This document shows, one piece after another, positions 54,322-63,417 of a DNA stretch of 64,000 bases (positions are counted from its first letter, which is position 1; each line of letters starts with the position of its first letter). A program made the position numbers and the translations under genes. Where the stretch lies: NCBI RefSeq assembly GCF_036226405.1, contig NZ_CP108464.1:1612001-1676000 (forward strand), read 5' to 3'. The stretch comes from Streptomyces sp. NBC_01260 (lineage in GTDB: Bacteria; Actinomycetota; Actinomycetes; Streptomycetales; Streptomycetaceae). Below the pieces are notes generated by a model. That model searched no databases. It was given only the letters and a program-made list of their open reading frames with translations, and was not told the origin of the DNA.

Positions 54322-56556
54322 GTGACATACGACATGAGGAATGAAACCGCACGCCACGACATCACCGTCGTCGGGGGCGGCCTGGCCGGGGTCTGCGCAG
54401 CGATCGCCGCGGCCCGGCTCGGCCGGAGCGTCGCGCTGATCAACAACAGGCCGGTGCTCGGCGGCAACGCGAGCAGCGAGGTCCGGGTCTGGGTGTGCGG
54501 CGCGACCGGCCACGGCAAGAACCACCATGCCCGTGAGGGCGGCATCATGGGCGAGCTGCTCGTGGAGAACCAGTTCCGCAACCCGGACGGGAACCCCTAC
54601 TACTGGGATGCCGTGGTCCTGGACGCCGTGCGCGCCGAGCCCGGCATCACGCTCTACCTCAACACCGACGTGCGCGAGGTCGACGCCGAAGGCCCGGACG
54701 AGGCCCGGCGGATCACCTCGGTCACCGGCTGGATGATGGGTTCGGAACGGCGGATACGTTTCGAGAGTTCCCTCTTCCTCGACTGCACGGGAGACGGCCT
54801 GATCGGCCACCTGGCGGGCGCCCACCACCGCATCGGCCGGGAATCGCGCGCCGAGTACGACGAGGCATGGGCTCCGGAGACGGCCGACGACATCACCCTG
54901 GGCTCGACTCTCCTCTTCTATACGAAGGATGCCGGTCACCCCGTCAAGTTCGTGCCGCCGAACTTCGCCAAGGACATCACGCAGACCGAGATCCCCCAGC
55001 GCCGCATCATCAAGGCGGGCGACAACGGCTGCGCGTACTGGTGGATCGAGTTCGGCGGCGAGCTCGACACCGTCCACGACAACGAACGCATCCGCGACGA
55101 GCTGTGGTCGGTGATCCACGGCATCTGGGACCACATCAAGAACTCCGGCGAGTTCGACGCGGCGAACATGACCCTGGAATGGGTGGGCTCGATCCCCGGC
55201 AAACGGGAGTACCGGCGCTTCCTCGGCGACTACGTCCTGCACCAGGGCGACATCCTCGGCCAGACCGAGTTCGCCGACCGGGTCGCTTTCGGCGGCTGGT
55301 CGATCGACCTGCATCCGCCGCAGGGCATGTACGCCACCGAGGCAGGCGCCAGACAGCTCTACGCGGACGGCATTTACCACATTCCCTACCGCAGCCTCTA
55401 CTCGGTGAACACCGAGAACCTGCTCTTCGCCGGGCGCAATATCTCCGCCAGCCATGTCGCCTTCGGCTCGACCCGCGTCATGGCGACCTGCGCCACGATC
55501 GGCCAGGCGGCCGGCACGGCGGCGGCACTCTGCGCCACCGGAGATGTCACCCCGCGCGAACTCCCCGTACCCGAGCTGCACCGGGCGCTGCTGCGCCAGG
55601 ACGCCTCGCTCATCGGCCTCGCCTCGACGGACCAGGAGGACCTGGCCCTGCGGGCGACGGCCACGGCCTCAGCCACCCTGAGCAGCCTGGCAGTCGAGGA
55701 CTCCGACGCGCTGTGGCCGCTCACGGCGGACGCCGGACTCGTCCTCCCCGCGGACCCGGACCTCTCCGGAGTGGAACTGCTCGTCGACGCCGACCGCGAC
55801 ACCGAGATCGTGATCGATCTGTACGACCCCGAACTCGGCCAGAACTACGTCCCGCGACGCCTGGTCACCTCCATCACCCTGCCCGTCGCCGCCGGTGCCC
55901 GGCAATGGCTCAAGACGGGCCTGGACTGGTCTCCCGAAACCCCGCGCAACGCCTTCCTGGTCCTCCGCGCCAACGACGCCCTCGCTCTGCACCGCTCCGA
56001 CCGCCCCACCCCCGGCGTCCTGTGCTTCACGCGCGTCCCGCTGCGCCCGTCGGACGAATCGCCGCAGCCGCTGCGCGAGTGGACGGACGCGGGTCTGCTG
56101 CGCCGCACCTTCTGCTTCCGTACGGGAGAGACCGCGGCCTACTCCCCCGCCAAGGCCACCGACGGCTATGCCCGCCCGTACGCGGGACCGCACATGTGGG
56201 TCTCCGCCCCCCTGGCGGACTCCCCGTCCCCCTGGCTCGAGTTGGCCTGGCCCGAACCGGTCGCCCTGGGCCGGATCGAGGTCATCGCCGACGACGACGT
56301 CAACGAGGACCTGATCAACCTGCACCACCACCGCACGCCCTTCGACACCCTCCCCACCCTCCTTCGCGACTACCGCGTCGAGGCGCTGGACACCGATGGC
56401 ACCTGGCGCGTCATCGCCCGTGCGGCGCAAAATCGCCGGCGCCGCGAGACGCACACACTGGCGGAGCCGGTCACCACATCCGCGATCCGGATCGTCGTCG
56501 AAGCCACCAACGGGGCGGCGTCGGCGCACGTCGTCGCCGTGCGCGCCTACAAGTAG
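54322..56556 (+). CDS. FAD-dependent oxidoreductase (FAD_oxidored family) with C-terminal discoidin-like domain
   Basis: A 744-residue protein. FAD motif VVGGGLAGVCAAIAAARLG near the start, then RPVLGGNASSEVRVWVCGA, LDCTGDGLIGHLAGA and the closing NLLFAGRNISASHVAFGSTR. Residues from about 590 resemble a galactose-binding-like beta-sandwich (KATDGYARPYAGPHMWVS). No signal peptide. GTG 54322 (GGAAG 4 bases before) or ATG 54334 could start it. Such proteins sit in polysaccharide-use loci; the substrate is unknown, presumably a sugar or sugar acid. Confidence 0.82.
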   Translation: MTYDMRNETARHDITVVGGGLAGVCAAIAAARLGRSVALINNRPVLGGNASSEVRVWVCGATGHGKNHHAREGGIMGELLVENQFRNPDGNPYYWDAVVLDAVRAEPGITLYLNTDVREVDAEGPDEARRITSVTGWMMGSERRIRFESSLFLDCTGDGLIGHLAGAHHRIGRESRAEYDEAWAPETADDITLGSTLLFYTKDAGHPVKFVPPNFAKDITQTEIPQRRIIKAGDNGCAYWWIEFGGELDTVHDNERIRDELWSVIHGIWDHIKNSGEFDAANMTLEWVGSIPGKREYRRFLGDYVLHQGDILGQTEFADRVAFGGWSIDLHPPQGMYATEAGARQLYADGIYHIPYRSLYSVNTENLLFAGRNISASHVAFGSTRVMATCATIGQAAGTAAALCATGDVTPRELPVPELHRALLRQDASLIGLASTDQEDLALRATATASATLSSLAVEDSDALWPLTADAGLVLPADPDLSGVELLVDADRDTEIVIDLYDPELGQNYVPRRLVTSITLPVAAGARQWLKTGLDWSPETPRNAFLVLRANDALALHRSDRPTPGVLCFTRVPLRPSDESPQPLREWTDAGLLRRTFCFRTGETAAYSPAKATDGYARPYAGPHMWVSAPLADSPSPWLELAWPEPVALGRIEVIADDDVNEDLINLHHHRTPFDTLPTLLRDYRVEALDTDGTWRVIARAAQNRRRRETHTLAEPVTTSAIRIVVEATNGAASAHVVAVRAYK

Positions 56557-56582
56557 AAGCACCGACGCGGGAGAGTGACGGA

Positions 56583-57449
56583 ATGGCAGGCAGAGTGATG
56601 GTCACCGGGGCCGCCGGGCGGATCGGTCGAGCGGTCCTCGCGCTGCTCGCCGAGCGCGGGATCGAGGCGAACGCCTTGGTCCTCGATGATCCCGGCGATC
56701 TCGCGGCCCGCCTGGTCGTGACCGGGGACGCCGCCGACGCGAAGACCGTGCAGGCGGCTCTGGAGGGCGCCGACGCGGTCATCCACCTGGCGGCGATCCC
56801 GACTCCCGAGCGCAACACCGCGCTTGAGGTCTTCGCGGGCAACACCCTCTCCACCTTCACGGTCCTGGAGGAGGCAGGCCGGGCCGGGATCCGGCATGCG
56901 GCGGTGGCGAGCTCCTGGGGTGTCACGGGCCTGCCCTGGACGGACGTCGAGGATCCGCATCCACCGTACGCACCGGTCGATGAGGCGATGACCTCCCAGG
57001 TGTCCGACCCCTACGGCCTCTCCAAACAGGTCGACGAGCTGACAGCGCAGACGATGGCGCGGCGGCACGGGATGAGCGTGGTGTGCCTGCGCTATCCGTA
57101 CGTGGGCGGATTCGAGGAACGCCTGCTCGCGCACGCCACCCGGCTCACGGCCGACCCGGCCGCGGGGGCAAGGGACCTGTGGACGTACCTGGAGGTCCAT
57201 GACGCGGCGCGGGCCGCACTGCTGGCCTTGGACGTACCCGGCCGCGCGGCACACGCGGTACACCTCTGCGCCCCCGAGATCATCGTGCCCTACCCCACGG
57301 AGGAGCTGCTGCGCCGCTATCACCCCACCACCGTGCTGCGGCGCCCGCTGCCGGGCCGCGCGGCGCCGGTCGACACCTCGGCCGCGCGCAGGCTGCTCGG
57401 GTTCACGGCTCGGAATCTTCTCGGTCGCGGGGCGGTCACCCCCCAGTGA
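56583..57449 (+). CDS. NAD-dependent epimerase/dehydratase-family protein (uronate-dehydrogenase-like)
   Basis: A 288-residue extended SDR. Cofactor motif VTGAAGRIGRAV (8-19), IHLAAIPTP, and active site SDPYGLSKQVDE (YxxxK intact). Short length and loop composition fit uronate dehydrogenases, which oxidise a uronic acid to aldarolactone. That would supply a sugar acid to the dehydratase at the other end of the locus (inference). GGGAGAG before ATG 56583. Confidence 0.82.
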   Translation: MAGRVMVTGAAGRIGRAVLALLAERGIEANALVLDDPGDLAARLVVTGDAADAKTVQAALEGADAVIHLAAIPTPERNTALEVFAGNTLSTFTVLEEAGRAGIRHAAVASSWGVTGLPWTDVEDPHPPYAPVDEAMTSQVSDPYGLSKQVDELTAQTMARRHGMSVVCLRYPYVGGFEERLLAHATRLTADPAAGARDLWTYLEVHDAARAALLALDVPGRAAHAVHLCAPEIIVPYPTEELLRRYHPTTVLRRPLPGRAAPVDTSAARRLLGFTARNLLGRGAVTPQ

Positions 57450-57454
57450 GCAGG

Positions 57455-57478
57455 CCGCTGCCGAAGAGCTGGCAGCGG
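57455..57478 (+). terminator. Hairpin at end of the sugar locus
   Basis: CCGCTGCC-N8-GGCAGCGG, perfect 8-bp stem, 6 bases after the last stop codon. Confidence 0.65.
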
Positions 57479-57597
57479 ACCAGCTGCGGACCGGCTCGAT
57501 GCCGCGCCGGTGGTCGCGTCACGGCATGTACGTCGTAGCGCGTGAAGTCACCGGCGATACGGATCGGGCGCGGCCGCGCAGCACCCAAACCCGCAGG

Positions 57598-57675
57598 TCA
57601 GTCGTCCTTCTTCTCCGGCTCCAGGATCGCGACGCACTCGACGTGGTGGGTCATCGAAAAAATGTCGGCCTGAGC
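57598..57675 (-). pseudogene. C-terminal stub of a TrmA/RumA-type RNA m5U methyltransferase
   Basis: The minus strand encodes DIFSMTHHVECVAILEPEKKDD and a stop, the characteristic last 22 residues of this SAM-dependent RNA methyltransferase family. The other 95% of the gene is missing. The 602-bp gap 57450-58051 between the sugar locus and jetD holds this stub and no intact gene. It marks a breakpoint, likely made when the Jet genes or the sugar locus arrived. Confidence 0.7.
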
Positions 57676-58051
57676 ACGTGATGGAAAAGCCCAGGTCAGA
57701 GACCATTTCTCAGCTCGCCGTCCTGCGTGTGGCGGCCTGGAGCGTCAAACGAGCGTCATGGCCGACAGCCGGTGAACAGGCCGCCGAAGCCATGTCACCC
57801 ATCGGGTCCACCCCCACCGGCTCCGGAGGCCAGCTCACCTGTCATGCCCCGCACCATCTTTCCGACCAACATCATGGGCCAGGCCCGCCGGCCGACAACA
57901 CCCCGCACCCGGGCGGAGGAACTCCTCGGTCTCGGACGCCAACGACTTCGCGCTGCACCGGGAGAACCCCATCACCGCCCCTGCTAATGTCTCCGCCGAA
58001 CCCGGAACGGTTCACTCTCAATGCCCCTGCCCAGCCGGACGGTCACGATCC

Positions 58052-59311
58052 TCACGTGAGATCGGACAACAGCAGCTCCAGTTCCCTCTCCTCCTCGACA
58101 CGAACACCGAGTTCGGCGACGGCCGTAGCGAGTGCGGGCTCCCAGGGGGTCTCCGTCGGGGTGCTGACGAGCGGTGACAACGGAGGTTGGGCACAGCGGA
58201 GCACGGCGGCGCGGTAGTCCGCGGCCGTGTAGCGCCAAGGCAGCCAGGGGACGCGGCGGCGAAGGACGCCGGCGATCCGGAGCCCTCCCCAGTCGAAGTC
58301 CCCGTGGTAGTACAGGGTCGCTCCGTGGTCGTGCAACCCCCGGAGCAGTGTGAGGGCGGCGGCGGAAGGCTGGCCTTGGAGGCAGACCAGGGGCGGGCAG
58401 GCAGGGCCGAGCATGTCGGCCGCCGCCGCGAGGACGGTCGGGTTCTCGCAGATCCGCACCACAGGATCGGTGACGGCCGGAGCTCTGCGGGTGAGCTGGC
58501 GAAGGGTGAGCACACAGGGTTCGCCGTCTTCGGCCAGGCGGTCCAGGGCCGGGGTGCCGCGCAGGTTCAGGGTCAGGACGGTCGAGGACAGCTCGTCCCG
58601 CAACAGCCCTACCGAGGCCCAGGCCTCACGTCGCCATTCGGCGCCCTGACCATCGTGGAAACCGGTCAGCGCACGGGCCCCGGACAGAGTGAGAGTGGCC
58701 AGCGGTGTGCCGTCGTCAAGGGCGTGAGCCCAGCCGAGGACCCGGGCAGCGAAGGCGGGTAGCGAGACGACCGGGACGGCGGGGAGTGCGTACAGGGCGG
58801 TACACACACGGGTGAGCAGGCCGAACGTGACGTCTGGTGTGCGCCCCAGACGCCGCGCCAGGCCGTCGGCGCGTATCCGGGCCGCCCACTCCGCAAGCGC
58901 GGGGACCGAAGCGACGAGCTCGTCGAGCGGCGTGTGCGCCCGCTTCCAGGCGCTCTCCTCCTCTTGGCGGGCTTGGACGAGCGACGTGATAGGCCCGGTG
59001 AGCAGAGCGACCGCAGCGGCGAGGCCGTTCGGGCTTGCGCCCGAACGGCGCAGTACGGCGTCGACCGCTTCCAGCCGTACGGTCAGAGACCTGCCGCCAC
59101 CGGGGGCCCGGGCGAGAAGTCGTTCGGCCGCTGCTCGCTGGGCCTGAGTGGGATCGGCCAGGGACACGGAACCAGTCATGGGCTGCCCGGCCACCAGTCG
59201 TCGGCGTGCTCGTTCGACGAGCCAGGAGAGGTCCGGCGTGCCGAGCAGCCTGGCCAGCCGCGGGCTGTCGACTGCTTCGGTGCCGGGCTCAGGCCCGTGG
59301 GTCAGCCCCAC
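58052..59311 (-). CDS. jetD: Wadjet type II subunit JetD (TIGR02679 family)
   Basis: A 419-residue nuclease subunit. The C-terminal TOPRIM-like domain carries YYHGDFDWGGLRIAG, with metal-binding Asp338 and Asp340; the N-terminal part is all-helical/DNA-binding-like. JetD cuts circular DNA that the JetABC SMC motor has extruded. GTG 59311 overlaps jetC by 10 bases. Last gene of the operon. Length and gene order match type II systems. Confidence 0.88.
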   Translation of the reverse strand: MGLTHGPEPGTEAVDSPRLARLLGTPDLSWLVERARRRLVAGQPMTGSVSLADPTQAQRAAAERLLARAPGGGRSLTVRLEAVDAVLRRSGASPNGLAAAVALLTGPITSLVQARQEEESAWKRAHTPLDELVASVPALAEWAARIRADGLARRLGRTPDVTFGLLTRVCTALYALPAVPVVSLPAFAARVLGWAHALDDGTPLATLTLSGARALTGFHDGQGAEWRREAWASVGLLRDELSSTVLTLNLRGTPALDRLAEDGEPCVLTLRQLTRRAPAVTDPVVRICENPTVLAAAADMLGPACPPLVCLQGQPSAAALTLLRGLHDHGATLYYHGDFDWGGLRIAGVLRRRVPWLPWRYTAADYRAAVLRCAQPPLSPLVSTPTETPWEPALATAVAELGVRVEEERELELLLSDLT

Positions 59312-62300
59312 AGCGACTCGGGCTCCTCAACGCCGGGCGCGTCCTGCAAGGCGTCACGTACGGGGTCCTCGCGGCGCTGCCGTCGCGCGCCGTCCCATTC
59401 CCACCGGGTGACGAGGACCGCCGCCACCTCGTCGATCCGGGACAGTTGAGCGATGGCGATGCCGGGCACCTGCGGGTAGCAGGCCCACTCCCGTTCGCTG
59501 GTCATGACCACATCGAGGTCAAAGGCGCTCAGGAGGCCGAGGCACTTGGCTCGGGAGTCGTCGTCCACGCCGGCGAACGCCTCGTCCAGGGTGACCAGGC
59601 GGGGCGCGTGCGGGCTGCCCGCGCTGGCGTAGTGGGAGGAGGCGGCGGCGAACAGCGGTACGGAGACGGCGAGGACACGTTCACCGCCGGAGGCGGGGCC
59701 GGTGGCCGGGACCCAGCGCCCGTGCTGGTGACGTTCGACGCCGAATTCGTGCCAGGAGCGGTAGTCGAGCGCGGCAGTGAGGTGTTCGAGCCAGCTGCCC
59801 GAGCCGTCGTCGGACTGTTGGCGGGCGATCTGGGCCTGGAGGAACTCGCCCACCGCCGCGCGGTCCTCCGAAGTCCAGGCGTCCGCGGACTGGCGCAGCC
59901 TCTCGCGGGCTTGGGCCAGTCCGGACGGGGCCTTGCGCGAGGCCCGCCACACCAGCCGGAGTCTCATCCCGGTGGAGGTGGGGCGATCCTCCAGTTCGGT
60001 GTTCATGTCCCGCACCTGTCGTTCGGCGGCACCGATGAGTTCCTGGAGGGTGCCGGCGACCTCGGTGATCAGGTGGGTTTCGAGGATCTGGCGTTCGTGC
60101 GCGGACAGGATGCGGGTGAGCTCGCCAACCTCCGTGGCGAGCGCTTCGGCGAGTTCGGGTACGGCGCGCTCACGGCCCTGGTAGACGATGTCGACGACCA
60201 TGCCGTCCTCGACCATGCGGGCGGACGCGCTGTGTCCGTGCCGGGACAGAACGTCCTGAAGGACCTTGAGTTCCTCGCTGAGTCGGCGCTGGACGCGTTC
60301 CCAGGCCGCGTCCGTGTCGTCGACGGACGACAGACCGGAGTCGATGGCACGGGCGAACGCGATGGCCGGGGTCGCGGCCCAGTGGCCGTCGTCCGAGGCG
60401 GGGACGGTGACCTCGGGCAGCGCGACCGCGACCAGGCCGGTGGCCGTGAAGCGCTGGAGCGCGGCAATGGCCTCCGCACGTGCGTCAACGACTTCGGCGA
60501 GGTCCTTGTCCAACTGCTCGATCCGCCCCTCGGCCCGGCTCGCCTCCCGGTCCGCCTGAGCGTGACGCTGCCCGGCGTTCTTCCGGTCGGCCTCACAGAT
60601 CCGCTGTGCCTCGATGGCCTCGGCGAGGCGCCGTTGGAGTTCGGCGACGGCGGCGCCGACGGTGGAACGCAGAGTCCGGTGCCGCTCATCGGCCGCCGCC
60701 GCCTCGCGCGCCGCCTCTTCCGCCCGCTGGGCGAGGTCGACGACCCGCTGCTCCGCCTCGGCCTCCTCGGCACGCTCGTCGTCCACCTGCCGTGCGGCCT
60801 CCCCTTGTTCGCGCAGCGCGGGCCACAGAGCCGCCAGCGCGGTGGCGAGGGAGCCGAGGGCGTGACGCACGGCGGTGAGTCCGGCCCGTTCGGCGGGCAG
60901 CCCCAGATCAGCGGCAGCCTCGGTGAGATCGGCGGCAGCCCGCTCGGCAAGTTCAGCCGCCTCGACGACCTCGGTGGCACGCCCTTCGTACCGGGCACGG
61001 GCCTTGCGCGCGGTCTCGGCGGCGGCGCTGACGAGCGCGTGTGCCCTGGTGAGCGGCGACTCGTCGGGGACGCCTGCGAGCTCGGCGTCGAGCGTGCGGC
61101 GGCGTGCCGCGATCGCCGCGGACCGAACTGCGAGATTCTCTGACTCCTCGCGCAGAGAGGCGAGTTCAATGCCGAGCGCCGCGACCCGGGCCCGGCGCGC
61201 TGCTTCGCGTGCGCCCTCCCCGATGTACGTGGCGGCGGGCTTGGCCCACGTACCGGTGAGCGCACCGACCCGGAAGCGCCCGTCGGGTGCAGCCCATGTC
61301 GTGGCTCCTCCCCCGCCGTCGAGGCCGATGGCGGCGAGCAGTCGGGTCACCGTCGTCTCGTCCAGGACAGCGGCCCGCCCATCGCCGTAGTCCACGGCGG
61401 GGCCCAGAACGTCTGCCAGTGAGGGGCCGCTCACCGGTCCGTTCGACGGGGAGAGAAGGACATCGTGTCCGTCCACGGCGAGGGCGGAGCCGTCGGGCAG
61501 CACCCAGGCGTCGAGGAGGCCGGAGGCTTCGAGCGCCGCTTCGAGCCCGGCACGGCCGGCTTCGGGCAGTTCGTCACGGAAGTCGACCAGGCGCCAGAGC
61601 GGCGCGCCCGGCAGTGTTTCGCGCAGGCCGGGGGTGCGCGTCGCCGGGGGCCGGGGTTCGCGTCCGGCGCCGGCTTCCAGTGCGGTGAGCTCGCGACGGG
61701 CCTCGGCGGTGCGCTCTGCCAGCTCCGTGGTCGCGCGGGCGGCTTCGGCCGCCTGGTCGGCGAGGTCCACCGAGCGGGCGGTGTGCGCCCGGGTGGCCGA
61801 GACCCGCGCCGGGTAGGGGCCGTCGAGGTGGCGGGTCCACTCCTGGAGTTCGTCCAGGAGGCCCGTCGCGTCGGCGTAGGACAGCTCCTTCCAGGCGCGG
61901 GCGCGTTCGCGTACGTCGTCCAGGAGGGCCCGGCCCGCCCGCGCCGCGTTCTCCTCCGCCTCGCCGTGCGTCTCGGCAGCCAGCGCGAGGTCGGTCTCCG
62001 CCTCGTCGAGACGGCCCGACGCCCGACGGTGCTCGGCGGCGGCCTGCTCGGACACTTCGAGGCGGCCCTCGATGTGGCCGAGCCCTCGCTGGGCGCGGTC
62101 CGTGGCTTCCTCGACGGCCCGCCGCGATTCGGGCCCGGGCAGCAGGCCGTCCGCCGGCAGGGCGACGTGCCCAGCGGCCGCCTGCTCCCGCACGTGGGCG
62201 CAGGTCTCTTCAGCGCGGCCCCGCGCCGCACGCAGCCGGTTGTCGGCGGCGCCGAGCCGTCCGAGGGCCTTGGCGTGAAGCGCGTCCGCCTGCTGCCGGT

Positions 62301-63417
62301 CCTCCCGCGCCCGGTCCGCCGCCTGCCCGGTTCGCGTCACGGCCTGGGCGGCGTGCTCCAGCTCTCGGGCGTCGCGCATCTCGGGCGCCTCGCGCAGCGC
62401 TGCCTCCTGGGCCCGCAGACGTTCACCGGTCTCGGCCAGGGAGCTGATCTCCGCTTCGGCCGCCGCTCGCTTCTCCTCTGCCCGGGTTCGGCGCTCCTGG
62501 TCCTCGGCCAGATCTCGCTGCACGCGCTCGTAGCGGGAGTGCTCGGTGCGAGGGAGCCGGGCGCGGCGCCGGGTGGCGATCCGGGCGTACCGCCGGTAGT
62601 GCTCCAGGAAGGCGGAGGCGGCCCGCTCGGCGGCGGACGCGGCGGCCAGCTCGTCCTTCTCCTCGTCCAGGGAGCGGAAGGCCTCGGCCACGTCGGCGAT
62701 GACGGCCTGGTCCACGGGCGGCAGCGCCTCGGTGAGGGCGCGGGAGAGAGCGGCTTCGTTGGGCCGCTTGGAGAGCTGGGGCTGGCGCAGCTGGATGAGC
62801 AGGTCGACCAGGGCCGCGTAACGCTGCTCTCCGAGGCCGAAGAGCGCTTCGTCGACGGCCCTGCGGTACGCCTTGGCCTGGTCGTACACCATGCCGTGCC
62901 CGGCGACGGCCTCGGCAAGACGGTCCCTGGACAGGGCCGTGCCGGTGGCGTCGAGGAGCCGGAAGCTCTCCTCCGTTCGTTCGGTGGAGCCGTGGTCGAC
63001 GCGCTGGCGGGTGACGGCGTACCAGTGTCGGGCGATGCCCCGCCCGCTGACGGCCTTGAGCCCGCACAGCAGCGTGCGGAAGTGCTGCTCGCCGGTCGCG
63101 TCGTCGAGCCTGCCGAACTCGATCCAGGTGTAGCCGAGCCGTTCGGAATGCGGGTGCTCGCCACCGAGGAGCAGGTTCCACTCCATCCGCTTGCCCGGGT
63201 CGCCGTCGGGTTCGACACGACGCGGACTGAGGTCGCCGTCGAGCAGGAACGGCAGGGTCAGGGCGAGCACCTTGGACTTACCGGTGCCGTTGTTGCCGCG
63301 CAGCAGCAGGCGCCCGTCCCGGAAGCGGAACTCCTCCACGTCGTAGTGGAACAGGTCGACGAGCCCGATGCGCAGGGGTTGCCAGCGGGAACGCCGCGGG
63401 GTGGGGAGGCGGGTCAC
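59302..63417 (-). CDS. jetC: Wadjet type II SMC-like ATPase JetC (TIGR02680 family)
   Basis: A 1371-residue MukB/SbcC-like protein. Walker A GNNGTGKS at 41-48, two long Glu/Ala/Arg-rich coiled coils (about 270-560 and 720-1000) around a central hinge-like region, ABC signature GPASGGERVLAVS near 1240, and Walker B RLVTLDEAFAGVDD near 1273. DNA-loop-extruding motor of the system. GTG 63417 overlaps the jetB stop (GTGA). All ATPase motifs look functional. Confidence 0.93.
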   Translation of the reverse strand: MTRLPTPRRSRWQPLRIGLVDLFHYDVEEFRFRDGRLLLRGNNGTGKSKVLALTLPFLLDGDLSPRRVEPDGDPGKRMEWNLLLGGEHPHSERLGYTWIEFGRLDDATGEQHFRTLLCGLKAVSGRGIARHWYAVTRQRVDHGSTERTEESFRLLDATGTALSRDRLAEAVAGHGMVYDQAKAYRRAVDEALFGLGEQRYAALVDLLIQLRQPQLSKRPNEAALSRALTEALPPVDQAVIADVAEAFRSLDEEKDELAAASAAERAASAFLEHYRRYARIATRRRARLPRTEHSRYERVQRDLAEDQERRTRAEEKRAAAEAEISSLAETGERLRAQEAALREAPEMRDARELEHAAQAVTRTGQAADRAREDRQQADALHAKALGRLGAADNRLRAARGRAEETCAHVREQAAAGHVALPADGLLPGPESRRAVEEATDRAQRGLGHIEGRLEVSEQAAAEHRRASGRLDEAETDLALAAETHGEAEENAARAGRALLDDVRERARAWKELSYADATGLLDELQEWTRHLDGPYPARVSATRAHTARSVDLADQAAEAARATTELAERTAEARRELTALEAGAGREPRPPATRTPGLRETLPGAPLWRLVDFRDELPEAGRAGLEAALEASGLLDAWVLPDGSALAVDGHDVLLSPSNGPVSGPSLADVLGPAVDYGDGRAAVLDETTVTRLLAAIGLDGGGGATTWAAPDGRFRVGALTGTWAKPAATYIGEGAREAARRARVAALGIELASLREESENLAVRSAAIAARRRTLDAELAGVPDESPLTRAHALVSAAAETARKARARYEGRATEVVEAAELAERAAADLTEAAADLGLPAERAGLTAVRHALGSLATALAALWPALREQGEAARQVDDERAEEAEAEQRVVDLAQRAEEAAREAAAADERHRTLRSTVGAAVAELQRRLAEAIEAQRICEADRKNAGQRHAQADREASRAEGRIEQLDKDLAEVVDARAEAIAALQRFTATGLVAVALPEVTVPASDDGHWAATPAIAFARAIDSGLSSVDDTDAAWERVQRRLSEELKVLQDVLSRHGHSASARMVEDGMVVDIVYQGRERAVPELAEALATEVGELTRILSAHERQILETHLITEVAGTLQELIGAAERQVRDMNTELEDRPTSTGMRLRLVWRASRKAPSGLAQARERLRQSADAWTSEDRAAVGEFLQAQIARQQSDDGSGSWLEHLTAALDYRSWHEFGVERHQHGRWVPATGPASGGERVLAVSVPLFAAASSHYASAGSPHAPRLVTLDEAFAGVDDDSRAKCLGLLSAFDLDVVMTSEREWACYPQVPGIAIAQLSRIDEVAAVLVTRWEWDGARRQRREDPVRDALQDAPGVEEPESLWG

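Noticed and set aside
51496..55581. A 1361-codon minus-strand frame spanning permease, glycosidase and FAD oxidoreductase.
   Set aside because: Crosses three well-supported genes on the other strand and has no recognisable domain.
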